From contig NZ_CP109430.1 in assembly GCF_036250735.1 (NCBI RefSeq), forward strand, positions 62,001 through 126,000: a DNA stretch of 64,000 nucleotides. The letters are read 5' to 3'. A program made the translations under genes and the position numbers. This DNA comes from Streptosporangium sp. NBC_01495. Its GTDB lineage: Bacteria > Actinomycetota > Actinomycetes > Streptosporangiales > Streptosporangiaceae. Below the pieces are notes generated by a model. It was not told the origin of the DNA and did not search any database. It worked only from the letters and a program-made list of their open reading frames with translations. Shown in pieces: positions 9,401-17,657 of this stretch; the stretch's first letter is position 1, and every line of letters starts with the position of its first letter.

Positions 9401-10360
9401 ATCTCCTGGGCCCTCATGAGCGAGCCCGCGACCCTGGTCGTCCTTCCCGCCGTGGCGGTGATCGCCGTTGCGGTCGTGCTGGGTGACCGGGCGAGGGCCG
9501 GGACGAGGGCGGAAGCGAGGGCGGCGACGCCGGTCGCGTTCGGGGACCGGGCGGTGGCACCGGTCGCGGCCGGGCTGGCGACACTGCTGGCGGGCGGGGA
9601 GGCGCTGGCGGCCGGGTTGGCGCTGGACTGGCCGGTACGGCACGCGGCGTTCGGCCCGCTCGCCGTGGCCTGCGCGGCGGCGGTCGTGGCGGGCCGGTTC
9701 AGGAGGGCGCCGTTCGCGGTCGGTGTGGAGGCGGCGGGGTACGTCCTCGTGGGAGCGGGCCTGCCGCTCGCCTCGGCCGACCTGCCACTGGCGAGCCTGG
9801 CCTGCGCCGTGGCGGGCGTGCTGATGGCCGGTACGGCGCTGCGGCCCGATCGCCGGTGGGCCGGATACGCCGGAACGGGCCTCCTGCTGCCGGCCTCCTG
9901 GCTACGGCTGCTCGCCTCCGACATCAGCGTGATCGAGGCGTACGCGGTTCCGTTCTCGCTGGTGCTGCTGGGGTTCGGCTGGTGGCGGGCGCGCGGAGGG
10001 AAGATGTCGTCCTGGGGCGCCTACGGTCCCGGGCTCGTCTCCAGCCTGGTACCCAGCGTGCTCGCGCTGCTCGCCGGCTCGGGCTGGCTCCGGCCGCTGC
10101 TGCTCGGCGTGGTCTCGCTGGCCGTGCTGCTGGCCGGTGCCCGGTTCCGGCTCCAGGCCCCGGCGGTCCTCGGCGGGCTGACCGTGGCCGTCGTCGCCCT
10201 GCACGAACTGGCGCCGTGGATCGCGGAGGTGGTCGTGCTGGTGCCCCGATGGGTGCCGATGGCGCTGGGCGGGTTGCTGCTCGTGGTCGTCGGCGCGACC
10301 TACGAGGCGCGCCTGCGGGACGTGCGACGCCTGCGGGGCGCGGTCGGACGGATGCGCTGA
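6470..10360 (+). CDS. SCO7613-type multi-spanning membrane protein with zinc ribbon and two internal repeat tracts
   Basis: A 1,296-aa integral membrane protein. An N-terminal zinc ribbon has Cys18, Cys21, Cys32 and Cys35 (CPEC and CPRC), followed by a helical LRAREAELLIRRG segment. Residues about 75-160 are a highly charged, probably coiled-coil tract built of 15-residue units (ERARKERTGQAQAER). After a first membrane block, residues about 400-470 are a second tract of ten 7-residue units (VPEEASG type). The rest, about 470-1290, is dominated by Ala/Val/Leu-rich membrane helices. I recognise the layout as the actinobacterial SCO7613 C-terminal-domain family, of unknown function. Both tracts look cytoplasmic. 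Confidence 0.8.
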   Translation: MHDENPASGLRSPSPVGCPECSAPIAGAHERCPRCALPLRGPVAAELWRLDGALAGLRAREAELLIRRGHLLGLLGQERAERERAEREPAGQERTGQAQAERERARKERTGQAQAERERARKERTGQAQAEREPARKERTGQAQAEREPAGKERAGKERAHLAGGGPAGRPEAVSGQGKDFSPRAVQNLLLGLGGLLLVVAAVVFTVVSWGSMGLGGRAAILAAVTGLTFAVPRLLVRRGLVTTAETIAMLGAALLFLDGYAARRTGLAGADGLAGPHYAALLFALVALAMAGYSRLLPLRLPLPVAIVLAQFPLPLLAFDETASWITAALAATAAADAAFLVFHMAGRSSESGIGAAAPAGSAKDGAEVMARAEIDVEGVSGDGSQRMTDDPAQHGRGGVPEEASGVPGDMSGVPEEASGVPEEASGVPEDAPGVPKKAPGASGDAPDMPEDTPGMPGEAPGVPGEAPGGRGPLTTVAVCFGVVWGLGVCHGLLESLLKTLNPFSGGDPAIVSLWEALLLVTLAVIGLAVARGVRNTDRLRVVTAVSVLVLTAGLAAPAWPLIPPAWWVVPYTVAALLTVAVMLYAPGLDEPRVRSAGAVSAGVLAVATALPFANDVIFTLFAPFNRLGDVWSGSPGFADAGLIAPFPQFPVVSGLLAVASALAAARGRAAMGFAALATGTLATAVAPVAFGWGHRVDLVVLPALAVVLVAGMTLAGRPRWARAFAIAAGAVSAVATATALAERSGTYVTLGVLLVAWGAAAFAARVRGAAAFSLVVGVLSATGLMWAVSAGTRWLPAGDGLSLSLAAGAVLAALLASREGSTARPSLPEGTPGENGDLRRSAGLVLSAVLAACAVVSAHAATTAILGFHRPLVRPWTAVAGPAGGHPPLVAVVVLVAAAAVLVSWQVARRRGAIRAVLLAWPAAVVALPVSVALPYGVELGLFVAGIVPTAWMAARSRANAVFGGVAALWTAFVAISWALMSEPATLVVLPAVAVIAVAVVLGDRARAGTRAEARAATPVAFGDRAVAPVAAGLATLLAGGEALAAGLALDWPVRHAAFGPLAVACAAAVVAGRFRRAPFAVGVEAAGYVLVGAGLPLASADLPLASLACAVAGVLMAGTALRPDRRWAGYAGTGLLLPASWLRLLASDISVIEAYAVPFSLVLLGFGWWRARGGKMSSWGAYGPGLVSSLVPSVLALLAGSGWLRPLLLGVVSLAVLLAGARFRLQAPAVLGGLTVAVVALHELAPWIAEVVVLVPRWVPMALGGLLLVVVGATYEARLRDVRRLRGAVGRMR
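6746..6925. repeat. Coding 45-nt tandem repeat (4 units)
   Basis: Units begin at 6746, 6791, 6836 and 6881 and are almost identical, encoding ERTGQAQAER(E/A) charged helix. A 45-base period keeps the frame of the SCO7613-type gene. Confidence 0.9.
7670..7879. repeat. Coding 21-nt tandem repeat (10 units)
   Basis: Ten 21-base units encode VPEEASG and variants (VPEDAPG, MPGEAPG) in the SCO7613-type protein. The later units have drifted more than the early ones. Confidence 0.88.
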
Positions 10361-10475
10361 CCGCGCCCTGGGCTCGGGTCCGGACGCGCCCGTCGCGGGC
10401 TCACGGGGACCGGGGAGAGCGACCGTTCCGAGCTTCGGGGGCCCGGAGACCCGGATGCGCCAGGTCGCTCGGGGC

Positions 10476-10853
10476 TCAGCCGGAGGACTGCGTGTTGCGG
10501 CGGGCGGCGTGGTCGAGAGAGGTCGCCACGTCGGGGTCGACGGGGAACCAGGCGGAGAGGCCGGTCATCTGCAGGAGGCGTTTGAGGACGTCCGATATCC
10601 CGGCAAGGCGCAGCCATCCGCCCGCCTCCGAGGTGACCCGCGCGCCACTCAGAAGTATCCGCAGCCCGGTGGAGTCGCAGAAGGTGATGCCTTCGGCGTC
10701 GATGACGATCCGCGGGCGGTAGTCGGAGACCAGCTGTTCGATGGTCTCCCTGAGCTGTCCGCTGGAATTACGGTCGATGTCACCCGCAACAGTGATCACG
10801 GTGCAGTCCGCGTGCCCGTGGTGATCGACGTCGATGGAGAGTTCTCTGCTCAT
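10476..10853 (-). CDS. Anti-sigma factor antagonist, STAS domain
   Basis: A 125-aa single-domain STAS protein of the SpoIIAA/RsbV type. The fold starts ELSIDVDHHG, and the phosphorylatable serine is Ser61 in FCDSTGLRILL. Such antagonists, when unphosphorylated, bind an anti-sigma kinase and free a sigma factor. A partner kinase is not adjacent, though an HATPase_c protein lies at 31529-31984. The ATG at 10853 is preferred to the in-frame ATG at 10898 because GGTGGAGA lies upstream of it and the extra 15 residues do not look like the family. Confidence 0.9.
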   Translation of the reverse strand: MSRELSIDVDHHGHADCTVITVAGDIDRNSSGQLRETIEQLVSDYRPRIVIDAEGITFCDSTGLRILLSGARVTSEAGGWLRLAGISDVLKRLLQMTGLSAWFPVDPDVATSLDHAARRNTQSSG

Positions 10854-11180
10854 CGCCTCGTATCTCCACCCGGTGACGCGGTCGGTTTCGGCCGCCATCC
10901 GGCCTGATCAAGGTATACCCCTCCGTGCCACCGGGGTGGGCGACGGGCGGGAGACATGTGCGTAACGGCTGTGGGAGCCCACCGGCCGCCATCGGCCCCG
11001 GGAGCCGGTGCGGGGCCTGATCTCATACCGAAAATGAATGACCGCATCACGATTTACTGCCCCGACATATTCACGTATTCCTTGACCGGCCTGGACTTGT
11101 TTCCCGCATTGGCAATGACGGTTAAGAACCAGGCCGGTTATCCCTTCTCTTGTGGTGAGGATTGCCGCTAACTTTCGAGC

Positions 11181-12206
11181 ATGCGCGTTCTGATAACCGG
11201 AGCATCAGGTTTCGTCGGCTCGCATGCGGTCGCCGCGCTCCTCGCCGACGGGCATGAGCCGCGTCTTCTCATACGCGATCCGGAGAAAACGCGCGAGGTG
11301 CTCGCCGCCGTCGGGGTGACGGAAGAGGTTCCCCTGCACAGGGCCGATATCCGCGACGCGGCGGCCGTGCGGGACGGGCTCGAACAGTGCGACGCGGTCA
11401 TTCACGCCGCAGCGGAAATCGGGGTCATCGGCCGGGCCGGAGACCTGGACGGTACGAATGTGACCGGGGCGAAGAACGTCCTCGGGCAGGCCGTCGAACT
11501 CGGTCTCGACCCGATCGTGCACATTTCCACCATTAGTGTCTTCGTGCCCCCGGCCGGGCCGGTGATCACGACCGAGAGTCCGCTCTCCACGCCGAGGAAC
11601 GAGTACGGCAGGAGCAAGATCTCCGCCGAACGCTACGCCAGGAGGCTCCAGGACCAGGGGATGCCGATCACGATCGTCTACCCGGCCGGGGTCACCGGGC
11701 CGTACCAGCCCTCGCTGGACGCGATGGTGGAGGGCCTGCGCGCCGGGCTGGAACAGGGCTGGCCGATCACCGCGGGCGGCGCCAACATCGTCGACGTACG
11801 GGATCTGGCCGTCGTGCTCGCCCGCTGCCTCGAACCGGGGCGGGGGCCGCGCCGGTTCATGCTGGGCGGGCACTACCTCACCTGGGCGCAGCTCGCCGAC
11901 GTCTGCGACGAGGTGACGGGGAACCGCTGCCGGAGGTTCAGGATCCACCGGTCGGTGCTGCGCGGCGCGGCGGCCGTGGGCGACGTGATGAAGCTGATCA
12001 AGGAGATCGACTACCCGCTGACCAGGGACGCCGTCGAGATGATGGTCACGATGGTCCGCACGTACGACACCCCGACCCTGGAGGCGCTCGGCGTGGGCCT
12101 GCGGCCGGTCCAGGAGACCGTCGCCGACTCGCTGCGCTGGCTGGCCCAGGAAGGACATCTCACCACCGACAAGGTCGGGAGGCTGGCGGGTAGTGTCACG
12201 CGGTGA
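11181..12206 (+). CDS. NAD-dependent epimerase/dehydratase-family (extended SDR) protein
   Basis: A 341-aa extended short-chain dehydrogenase. The nucleotide-binding GASGFVG (residues 7-13), the HAAAEIG segment, the Ser in HISTISVF and the active-site YGRSK (Tyr142, Lys146) are all present. The C-terminal half includes the substrate-binding region and the FMLGGHYLTWAQLAD stretch seen in dihydroflavonol-reductase-like or steroid-dehydrogenase-like members. The substrate is unknown. The preceding 11030-11170 is relatively AT-rich and probably contains its promoter. lhgO follows after 70 bases and a hairpin. Confidence 0.88.
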   Translation: MRVLITGASGFVGSHAVAALLADGHEPRLLIRDPEKTREVLAAVGVTEEVPLHRADIRDAAAVRDGLEQCDAVIHAAAEIGVIGRAGDLDGTNVTGAKNVLGQAVELGLDPIVHISTISVFVPPAGPVITTESPLSTPRNEYGRSKISAERYARRLQDQGMPITIVYPAGVTGPYQPSLDAMVEGLRAGLEQGWPITAGGANIVDVRDLAVVLARCLEPGRGPRRFMLGGHYLTWAQLADVCDEVTGNRCRRFRIHRSVLRGAAAVGDVMKLIKEIDYPLTRDAVEMMVTMVRTYDTPTLEALGVGLRPVQETVADSLRWLAQEGHLTTDKVGRLAGSVTR

Positions 12207-12235
12207 CGCGCCTCCTGTCCTGACGGAGGCGACCA

Positions 12236-12259
12236 CCCCGTAGGGAAGGTCCCACGGGG
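12236..12259. terminator. Hairpin between the SDR gene and lhgO
   Basis: CCCCGT (12236-12241) pairs with ACGGGG (12254-12259), with a further inner GGGA/TCCC pairing. A second small stem (CCTCC/GGAGG) lies just before it at about 12211-12229. There is no U-tract, so it may be a GC-type terminator or merely a leader structure before lhgO. Confidence 0.4.
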
Positions 12260-12276
12260 AAAGGGAGGAGCCGGCG

Positions 12277-13467
12277 ATGAAGGTCGGGATCGTCGGCGCG
12301 GGAATCGTCGGGCTGGCCGTGGCCAGGGAGACGGCGCTGACCTACGGGGCCACCGTGACCGTCCTCGACAAGGAGGACCGCGTCGGAGCCCACCAGACCG
12401 GGCACAACAGCGGTGTCGTCCACGCGGGGATCTACTACCGTCCCGGTTCGCTCAAGGCCAGGCTCTGCAGGGAGGGCGTGGCGCTGCTCAGGCAGTACTG
12501 CGCCGAGCACCGCATCCCGTACGACGAGGTCGGCAAGCTCGTCGTCGCCTCCACCGGGCCGGAGCGGCCCGAGCTGCGGAGGATCGCCGAGCGGGCCCGC
12601 GCGAACGGGGTTCCCGGCATCGCCGAGCTCGACGCGCTGGCCCTGCGCGAGATCGAGCCGCACGCCGTCGGCGTGGGCGCCGTCCACTCCCCGCACACCG
12701 CGATCGTCGACTTCCCCGCCGTCGCCCGGCGCCTGGCCCTGGACGTGGAGGAGAGCGGCGGCTCGGTGCTGCTGTCCCACCCGGTGCGCGCCGTACGGGA
12801 GACCGCGAGCGGGGTGAGCGTCACGGCGGGGGAGCGGACGCTGGACTTCGACCGGGTGATCGTCTGCGCCGGGCTCGGCACCGACACCGTCGCGCGGATG
12901 GCGGGGATCCCCGGCGACGTACGGATCGTCCCCTTCCGCGGCGAGTACTACGCGCTGGCCGGGGAGGCGAAGAACCTGGTCCGCGGGCTCGTCTACCCGG
13001 TTCCCGACCCCCGCTACCCGTTCCTCGGCGTGCACCTGACCCGCAGGATCGACGGCGAGGTGCTGGTCGGCCCCAACGCGGTCATGGCGCTGGCGCTGGA
13101 GGGCTACTCCTGGCGGGACGTCGACCTCGCCGACCTGGGCCGGATCCTGGCCTGGCGGGGCACCCGGCGGCTGGCGGCCAGGCACTGGCGGACCGGGATC
13201 AGGGAGGTGGCCGGTTCGATGGGTAAAGGATCCTTCCTGCGGGCCGCGCGCCGCTACGTCCCTGCCCTGACCGGCGCCGACCTGGTTAAAACCGCCGGAG
13301 GCGTGCGCGCACAGGCTGTGGACGGGCGGGGCGGCATGCTGGACGACTTCGCGATCGACGTGCACGGCCGCGTCGCCCTCGTGCGCAACGCCCCCTCACC
13401 GGCCGCCACGTCAAGTTTGGCGATTGCCAGGCATATTGTGGGGTTAGCCTCTGTGTTGACCAGTTAA
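12277..13467 (+). CDS. lhgO: L-2-hydroxyglutarate oxidase
   Basis: A 396-aa FAD-dependent oxidoreductase of the DAO superfamily. The N-terminus VGIVGAGIVGLAVARE is the dinucleotide-binding motif. The following VGAHQTGHNSGVVHAGIYYRPGS-type region (His, Asn, Ser-Gly-Val-Val-His) is characteristic of LhgO, as are the middle EVGKLVVA and VDFPAVARRL segments and the C-terminal GGVRAQAVD. LhgO oxidises L-2-hydroxyglutarate to 2-oxoglutarate, passing electrons toward the quinone pool at the membrane, and acts as metabolite repair or in lysine catabolism. GGGAGGAGCCGGCG precedes the ATG. Confidence 0.93.
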   Translation: MKVGIVGAGIVGLAVARETALTYGATVTVLDKEDRVGAHQTGHNSGVVHAGIYYRPGSLKARLCREGVALLRQYCAEHRIPYDEVGKLVVASTGPERPELRRIAERARANGVPGIAELDALALREIEPHAVGVGAVHSPHTAIVDFPAVARRLALDVEESGGSVLLSHPVRAVRETASGVSVTAGERTLDFDRVIVCAGLGTDTVARMAGIPGDVRIVPFRGEYYALAGEAKNLVRGLVYPVPDPRYPFLGVHLTRRIDGEVLVGPNAVMALALEGYSWRDVDLADLGRILAWRGTRRLAARHWRTGIREVAGSMGKGSFLRAARRYVPALTGADLVKTAGGVRAQAVDGRGGMLDDFAIDVHGRVALVRNAPSPAATSSLAIARHIVGLASVLTS

Positions 13468-13501
13468 CTGCTTTCTCATGTGGGCCGGTGAAAATAGACC
13501 A

Positions 13502-14209
13502 GTGACCGACTCACCCGAAGCCCGTCTGCTGATCGTCGAGGACGAGCCCAACATTCTCGAGCTTCTGGCCGCGAGCCTGAGGTTCGCCGGGTTCGGCGTC
13601 AACACGGCGGGCAACGGCACGGACGCCGTCGCCGCCGTCCAGCGGCACCGGCCCGACCTCATCGTGCTCGACGTGATGCTCCCCGACATGGACGGCTTCG
13701 ACGTCGTACGGCGCCTGCGCGGCGGCGGCAGTGACACGCCGGTGGTCTTCCTCACCGCGCGTGACGCCACCGAGGACAAGATCCGGGGGCTGACCGCGGG
13801 CGGGGACGACTACGTGACCAAGCCGTTCAGCCTGGAGGAGGTCGTGGCCCGCATCCGGGCCGTGCTGCGCCGTACCGGCTCCGGCGACCTCGTCCCCAGG
13901 CCGCCCCGGCTCACCTTCGCCGACGTCGAGCTCGACGAGGAGAGCCACGAGGTGTGGCGCGGGGGCAAGGCGGTGGCGCTGTCGCCGACGGAGTTCAAGC
14001 TGCTGCGCTACTTCATGGCGAACGCGGGGCGGGTGCTGTCCAAGGCCCAGATCCTCGACCACGTGTGGGACTACGACTTCAGGGGCGACGTCGGGATCGT
14101 GGAGTCCTACGTCTCCGTGCTACGCCGCAAGATCGACAATGTCGAGCCGAGACTGATCCACACCCTGCGCGGTGTCGGATACGTGCTGCGCTTACCACCG
14201 GCCCCCTGA
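13502..14209 (+). CDS. Two-component response regulator, OmpR/PhoB type
   Basis: A 235-aa regulator with an N-terminal receiver domain (acidic EDE at 13-15, phospho-acceptor Asp57 in LIVLDVMLP, Lys in YVTKPFSLEE) and a C-terminal winged helix (LSPTEFKLLRYFM, SYVSVLRRKID). I prefer the GTG at 13502, matching the family's MTDSPEARLLIVEDE start, over the ATG at 13478. The sensor kinase gene overlaps its stop codon (TGATG), so the pair is translationally coupled. Neighbouring adaptor and MacB-like genes are the likely targets. Confidence 0.9.
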   Translation: MTDSPEARLLIVEDEPNILELLAASLRFAGFGVNTAGNGTDAVAAVQRHRPDLIVLDVMLPDMDGFDVVRRLRGGGSDTPVVFLTARDATEDKIRGLTAGGDDYVTKPFSLEEVVARIRAVLRRTGSGDLVPRPPRLTFADVELDEESHEVWRGGKAVALSPTEFKLLRYFMANAGRVLSKAQILDHVWDYDFRGDVGIVESYVSVLRRKIDNVEPRLIHTLRGVGYVLRLPPAP

Positions 14210-15597
14210 TGCTCAACGCGACCCCCCTGCGGGTGAAGCTGATCGGCGTCATCCTGGTCCTGCTCACGATCGCGCTCGCCCTCATCGGCATCGGCAGCGT
14301 CTCGATCATGCGCGGTTACCTGATCGACCGCGTCGACAGCCAGATCGACATGACCGTCGACTCCGCGCTGCGCCGCATGAACAACCGGAACTCCGTCGCG
14401 CTGATGGGCAAGACGATGCCGTCCGACGCCAGGCTGGAGCTCCGCGGCAAGAACGGCAGGACCCTCGTCCTGCTCAGCGGCATCGACGTGGAGGGCAAAC
14501 CGGGGCCGAACATGCCCCCCGGCCAGGGCGCCCACCCGTTCGAGAACGGTGACTGGCGGGTCCGGGTGACCTCACTGGACACCGGCGGAAGCCTCATCGT
14601 GGCCGTGGACATGGGTGAGGTACGGCAGATCGTCGGCCAGCTCGCGCTGGTGGAGCTGCTCGGCGGGAGCGGCCTGGTGCTGATGCTCGCCGGGGTCGGG
14701 GTGGTGATCATCCGCAGGAGCCTGCGCCCGCTGGAGGAGATCGAGCGCACCGCCGAGGCCATCGCCGCCGGAGACCTGGGCCGCCGCGTCCCCGACGCCG
14801 ACCCGCGCACCGAGGTGGGCCGCCTCGGCCGGTCGCTGAACGGCATGCTCGCCCAGATCGAGACGGCTTTCCGCGCCCGTTCCGAGTCGGAGTCCTCGGC
14901 CCGCAGCTCGGAGGAGCGCATGCGCAGGTTCGTCGCGGACGCCTCGCACGAGCTGCGCACCCCACTGACCTCCATCCGGGGCTTCGCCGAGTTCTACCGG
15001 CAGGCGCCCGGCATCGACGCCACGCCGCTGATGCGCCGGGTCGAGTCCGAGGCGGTCAGGATGGGCCTGCTCGTCGACGACCTGCTGATGCTGGCCCGGC
15101 TCGACCAGCAGCGGCCGATGGTCATGCGCCCGGTCGACCTGCTCGCCATCGCCGCCGACGCCGTCCACGACGCCCGCATCCTCGCCCCGGACCGCGATGT
15201 CACGCTCTCGGTGGACGGCTCCGCGCTCATCGTCTCCGGCGACGAGGTACGGCTCCGCCAGGTCGTGGGCAACCTCATGACCAACGCGCTCACCCACACC
15301 CCCGAGCGCACCCCCGTACGGGTGATCCTCTCCGGCGATGGCGACATGGCCGTCATCGAGGTCGCCGACGAGGGGCCCGGCCTCACCCCCGAGCAGCGCG
15401 AGCGCGTCTTCGAGCGGTTCTACCGCGCGGACTCCGCCCGGGGGCGGCGCGCTCCCGAGGACGGCGGGAGCGGTCTCGGCCTGGCCATCGTGGCCGCGAT
15501 GGTCGAGGCCCACGGCGGCCGTGTCGCGGTGGAGTCGGAACCGGGCAAGGGCTCGACGTTCCGGGTGATCCTCCCCCTCGCCTCAGAATCCGACTGA
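14209..15597 (+). CDS. Sensor histidine kinase (HAMP-HisKA-HATPase)
   Basis: A 462-aa membrane kinase. A first membrane helix at about residues 10-35, an extracellular sensor of about 110 residues, and a second helix (LVELLGGSGLVLMLAGVGVVII) are followed by HAMP, the HisKA box FVADASHELRTPLTS with His247, and an HATPase domain with N box (VVGNLMTNALTHTPE), G1 (DEGPGL), F box (FERFYRADSARG) and G2 (GSGLGLAIV). Its ATG overlaps the stop of the response regulator gene, the usual actinomycete arrangement. The external signal is unknown; the link to an exporter suggests a cell-envelope or antimicrobial stimulus. Confidence 0.95.
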   Translation: MLNATPLRVKLIGVILVLLTIALALIGIGSVSIMRGYLIDRVDSQIDMTVDSALRRMNNRNSVALMGKTMPSDARLELRGKNGRTLVLLSGIDVEGKPGPNMPPGQGAHPFENGDWRVRVTSLDTGGSLIVAVDMGEVRQIVGQLALVELLGGSGLVLMLAGVGVVIIRRSLRPLEEIERTAEAIAAGDLGRRVPDADPRTEVGRLGRSLNGMLAQIETAFRARSESESSARSSEERMRRFVADASHELRTPLTSIRGFAEFYRQAPGIDATPLMRRVESEAVRMGLLVDDLLMLARLDQQRPMVMRPVDLLAIAADAVHDARILAPDRDVTLSVDGSALIVSGDEVRLRQVVGNLMTNALTHTPERTPVRVILSGDGDMAVIEVADEGPGLTPEQRERVFERFYRADSARGRRAPEDGGSGLGLAIVAAMVEAHGGRVAVESEPGKGSTFRVILPLASESD

Positions 15598-15629
15598 ACC
15601 TCGGGTGGTTCGGTCGGTCGCCGTCCGGT

Positions 15630-17510
15630 TCAGGGGGCGCCGGTTCCCGGGTCCGGCCAGCTGCTGTCGGGGAACTCCCCTCCGGCCGCGCCGGGCAGTA
15701 CCACCCGGTCGTTCTCGGACAGCCCGGAGGTGATCTCGACGTACCGGTCGCCGCGGACCCCCGTCTCCACGACCCGCTCGACGCCGCCCTGCACGGTGAC
15801 CCTGGAGACCCCGTCCCTGGTCCGCACGGCCTGCGCCGGGACGTAGAGCGTCTCCGCGGACTCGGCGACGGTCACGGTGACCGAGGCGGTCTGGCCCACC
15901 AGGAGGTCCGCCGGGGGCTCGTCGAACGCGATCGTGACGCCGTACCTCACCAGCCGGTCGCTCGTGGTCGCGGTGGGAGCGATCGCCGTCACGGTGCCCG
16001 TGTACTTCTCCCCCTGCCGCGTGGCCAGGGTGATCGCCGCCGGCTGTCCCGGCTTCAGGCTGCCGATGTCCGACTCGGTGAACAGCGCCTCCACCTGGAG
16101 TTCGTCCAGGTCCCCGAGGGTGAGGAAGGCGCCGGTGCCCGCGCTGTCGCCGACCGCCCCGGCCACGGACATGACGGTGCCGTCGGCGGGGGCGACGATC
16201 CGCACGCCCGCGAGTTCCTCCGTGGCATCGGTCAGCTCCGCCTGAGCCTGCTTCACCCGGGCCTCGGCCTGCTCCACGGTGAGCGCCCCCCGCCCGGCCC
16301 CGCCGTTCTGCTGAGGAACCTGCTGAGGACCCTGCTGGGTGTTCTGTCCGGTGTTCCTGCTCGGGGACGTGCCCCGGTCCGTTCCCGTTCCTGTTCCCGT
16401 GCTCGCGCTCGGCTTCGGGGTGGGGCATCCGGTGGCGGTGGGCCTGGCGGTGGCGGTCGGTACGGCCGTGCCGGTGGGGCGGGTGGGGCTCGCCGTCGGC
16501 CCGGGGTGTTCATCGGGGCCGGTCGACGGACCCGAGGACGGGCCCGTGGGGCCGGTGGTCGCGGGCGGCCCGTCCGGCCTCGCGGTCACGGTGACCGTGG
16601 CGGTGGCCGTCACGGTCACCGTCGGGGCGGACGTCACGGTGACCGTGACCGTCGGCGCGGGCCGGGGAGAGCCGCCACCCGGCCCCGCCGTCGCGGTCGG
16701 TGTGGTCGCGGGCGTCGCGGTCTTGACGAACGCGGGCGCCGAGGCCGAGGACCGCGCCGGTGTGGACGCGGAGTTTCTTACCGGAACGGGGGTAGGGGTG
16801 GGTGCCGTCGTGAAGCTGTACCCGGCGGGCACGATCCCGCCCGCGGGGACGACCTGTATCGTCCGTGCCGATCCGGTCGGCGTGGGTGCCGGGGACGGCG
16901 AGAGTGTGCGCGCGGGCCCCGGCGCCCCGGTCGGGGTGGAGGTGGCGCCCGCTCCCGGAGGCCGCGTCGCCGTGGGCTCGCAGCCGTTCTGCCCGGCGGA
17001 ACCCGACCGGTCGGACCCTGTCTGATCCCCTGACCGGTCGGATCCCGTCTGACCTCCTGACCGGTCCGCCGTCCGCTCCCCGCCCTGGCCCCCGGTCTGC
17101 TGCCTGGCCCCGGTCGTGTCCGTGCTCTCCGGCGTGCTTCCCGCCGTGTCCAGCGCCTCCTCGGCCGCCGCGAGCTGCGCCTTCGCGGCGGCGTAGCGCT
17201 CGCGTGCGGGCTCGGAGCCGATCCTGGCGAGCACGTCCCCCTTGTCGACCCTGTCCCCGGCCTTGACGTAGACCTTCGTGACCGTCCCCGATCCGCCGAA
17301 GGCCAGGTCGCGGGTGCCGTCGTCCACGGTGCTGCCCGCGGCCGACACCGCGGCGGTCACCGTCCCGCGCCTGGCGGACGCCAGTTCCACCCGGGGGGCC
17401 TGGTCGGAGCCGCCGTCGAACGCGACGATCGCCCCCGCGCCCACCAGAACGAGGGCGGCCAGGGCGAGCCCTCCCGTGCGCAGGTTCTTCGGGAGATGGG
17501 TCGGTCTCAT
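15630..17510 (-). CDS. Efflux periplasmic adaptor/HlyD-family protein with a very long disordered insert
   Basis: A 626-aa membrane-fusion protein. One N-terminal helix (GGLALAALVLVGAGAIVAF) precedes the biotinyl-lipoyl half-domain (VTKVYVKAGDRVDKGDVLARIG) and a helical start (ERYAAAKAQLAAAEEAL). Then about 270 residues of Pro/Thr/Ser/Gly-rich sequence interrupt the coiled coil before it resumes (EQAEARVKQAQAELTDATEEL) with the second lipoyl half (IVAPADGTVMSVAGAVGD), beta-barrel and membrane-proximal domains. The ATG at 17510 is chosen over 17519. It is divergent from a second adaptor gene across a shared inverted-repeat operator. A cognate ATPase is not adjacent on its own strand. Confidence 0.87.
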   Translation of the reverse strand: MRPTHLPKNLRTGGLALAALVLVGAGAIVAFDGGSDQAPRVELASARRGTVTAAVSAAGSTVDDGTRDLAFGGSGTVTKVYVKAGDRVDKGDVLARIGSEPARERYAAAKAQLAAAEEALDTAGSTPESTDTTGARQQTGGQGGERTADRSGGQTGSDRSGDQTGSDRSGSAGQNGCEPTATRPPGAGATSTPTGAPGPARTLSPSPAPTPTGSARTIQVVPAGGIVPAGYSFTTAPTPTPVPVRNSASTPARSSASAPAFVKTATPATTPTATAGPGGGSPRPAPTVTVTVTSAPTVTVTATATVTVTARPDGPPATTGPTGPSSGPSTGPDEHPGPTASPTRPTGTAVPTATARPTATGCPTPKPSASTGTGTGTDRGTSPSRNTGQNTQQGPQQVPQQNGGAGRGALTVEQAEARVKQAQAELTDATEELAGVRIVAPADGTVMSVAGAVGDSAGTGAFLTLGDLDELQVEALFTESDIGSLKPGQPAAITLATRQGEKYTGTVTAIAPTATTSDRLVRYGVTIAFDEPPADLLVGQTASVTVTVAESAETLYVPAQAVRTRDGVSRVTVQGGVERVVETGVRGDRYVEITSGLSENDRVVLPGAAGGEFPDSSWPDPGTGAP

Positions 17511-17555
17511 GGCGGACATCCTGGACCGCCTGATTCACAGCATGCTCACAGGTCC

Positions 17556-17613
17556 CTGAAGGTTTGCTGTGCATCGAGGACGGTACGACACGGTCTGCAG
17601 GAAACCTTCAGCC
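17556..17613. promoter_or_regulatory. Divergent operator: inverted pair of CAG(G/C)AAACCTTCAG motifs
   Basis: CTGAAGGTTTGCTG (17556-17569) and CAGGAAACCTTCAG (17598-17611) are facing copies of one 14-base motif, differing at a single position, between the two divergent adaptor genes. The second copy extends to CAGGAAACCTTCAGCC and recurs as CAGGAAACGTTCAGCC at 21619-21634 before the orphan response regulator. This is probably the binding site of one of the OmpR-type regulators here. Confidence 0.65.
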
Positions 17614-17657
17614 TTCGCCGGGGTGGGCCCAAGCCTGATGCGCCAGGGTCAGGCGCT

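Noticed and set aside
7348..9924. Long minus-strand open frames opposite the SCO7613-type gene
   Set aside because: They are shadows caused by G/C third positions; they have no domain, no ribosome binding site and low-complexity Arg/Pro composition.
10956..11171. A 71-aa open frame before the SDR gene
   Set aside because: No ribosome binding site, mixed codon usage and no domain. The region is AT-rich promoter sequence.
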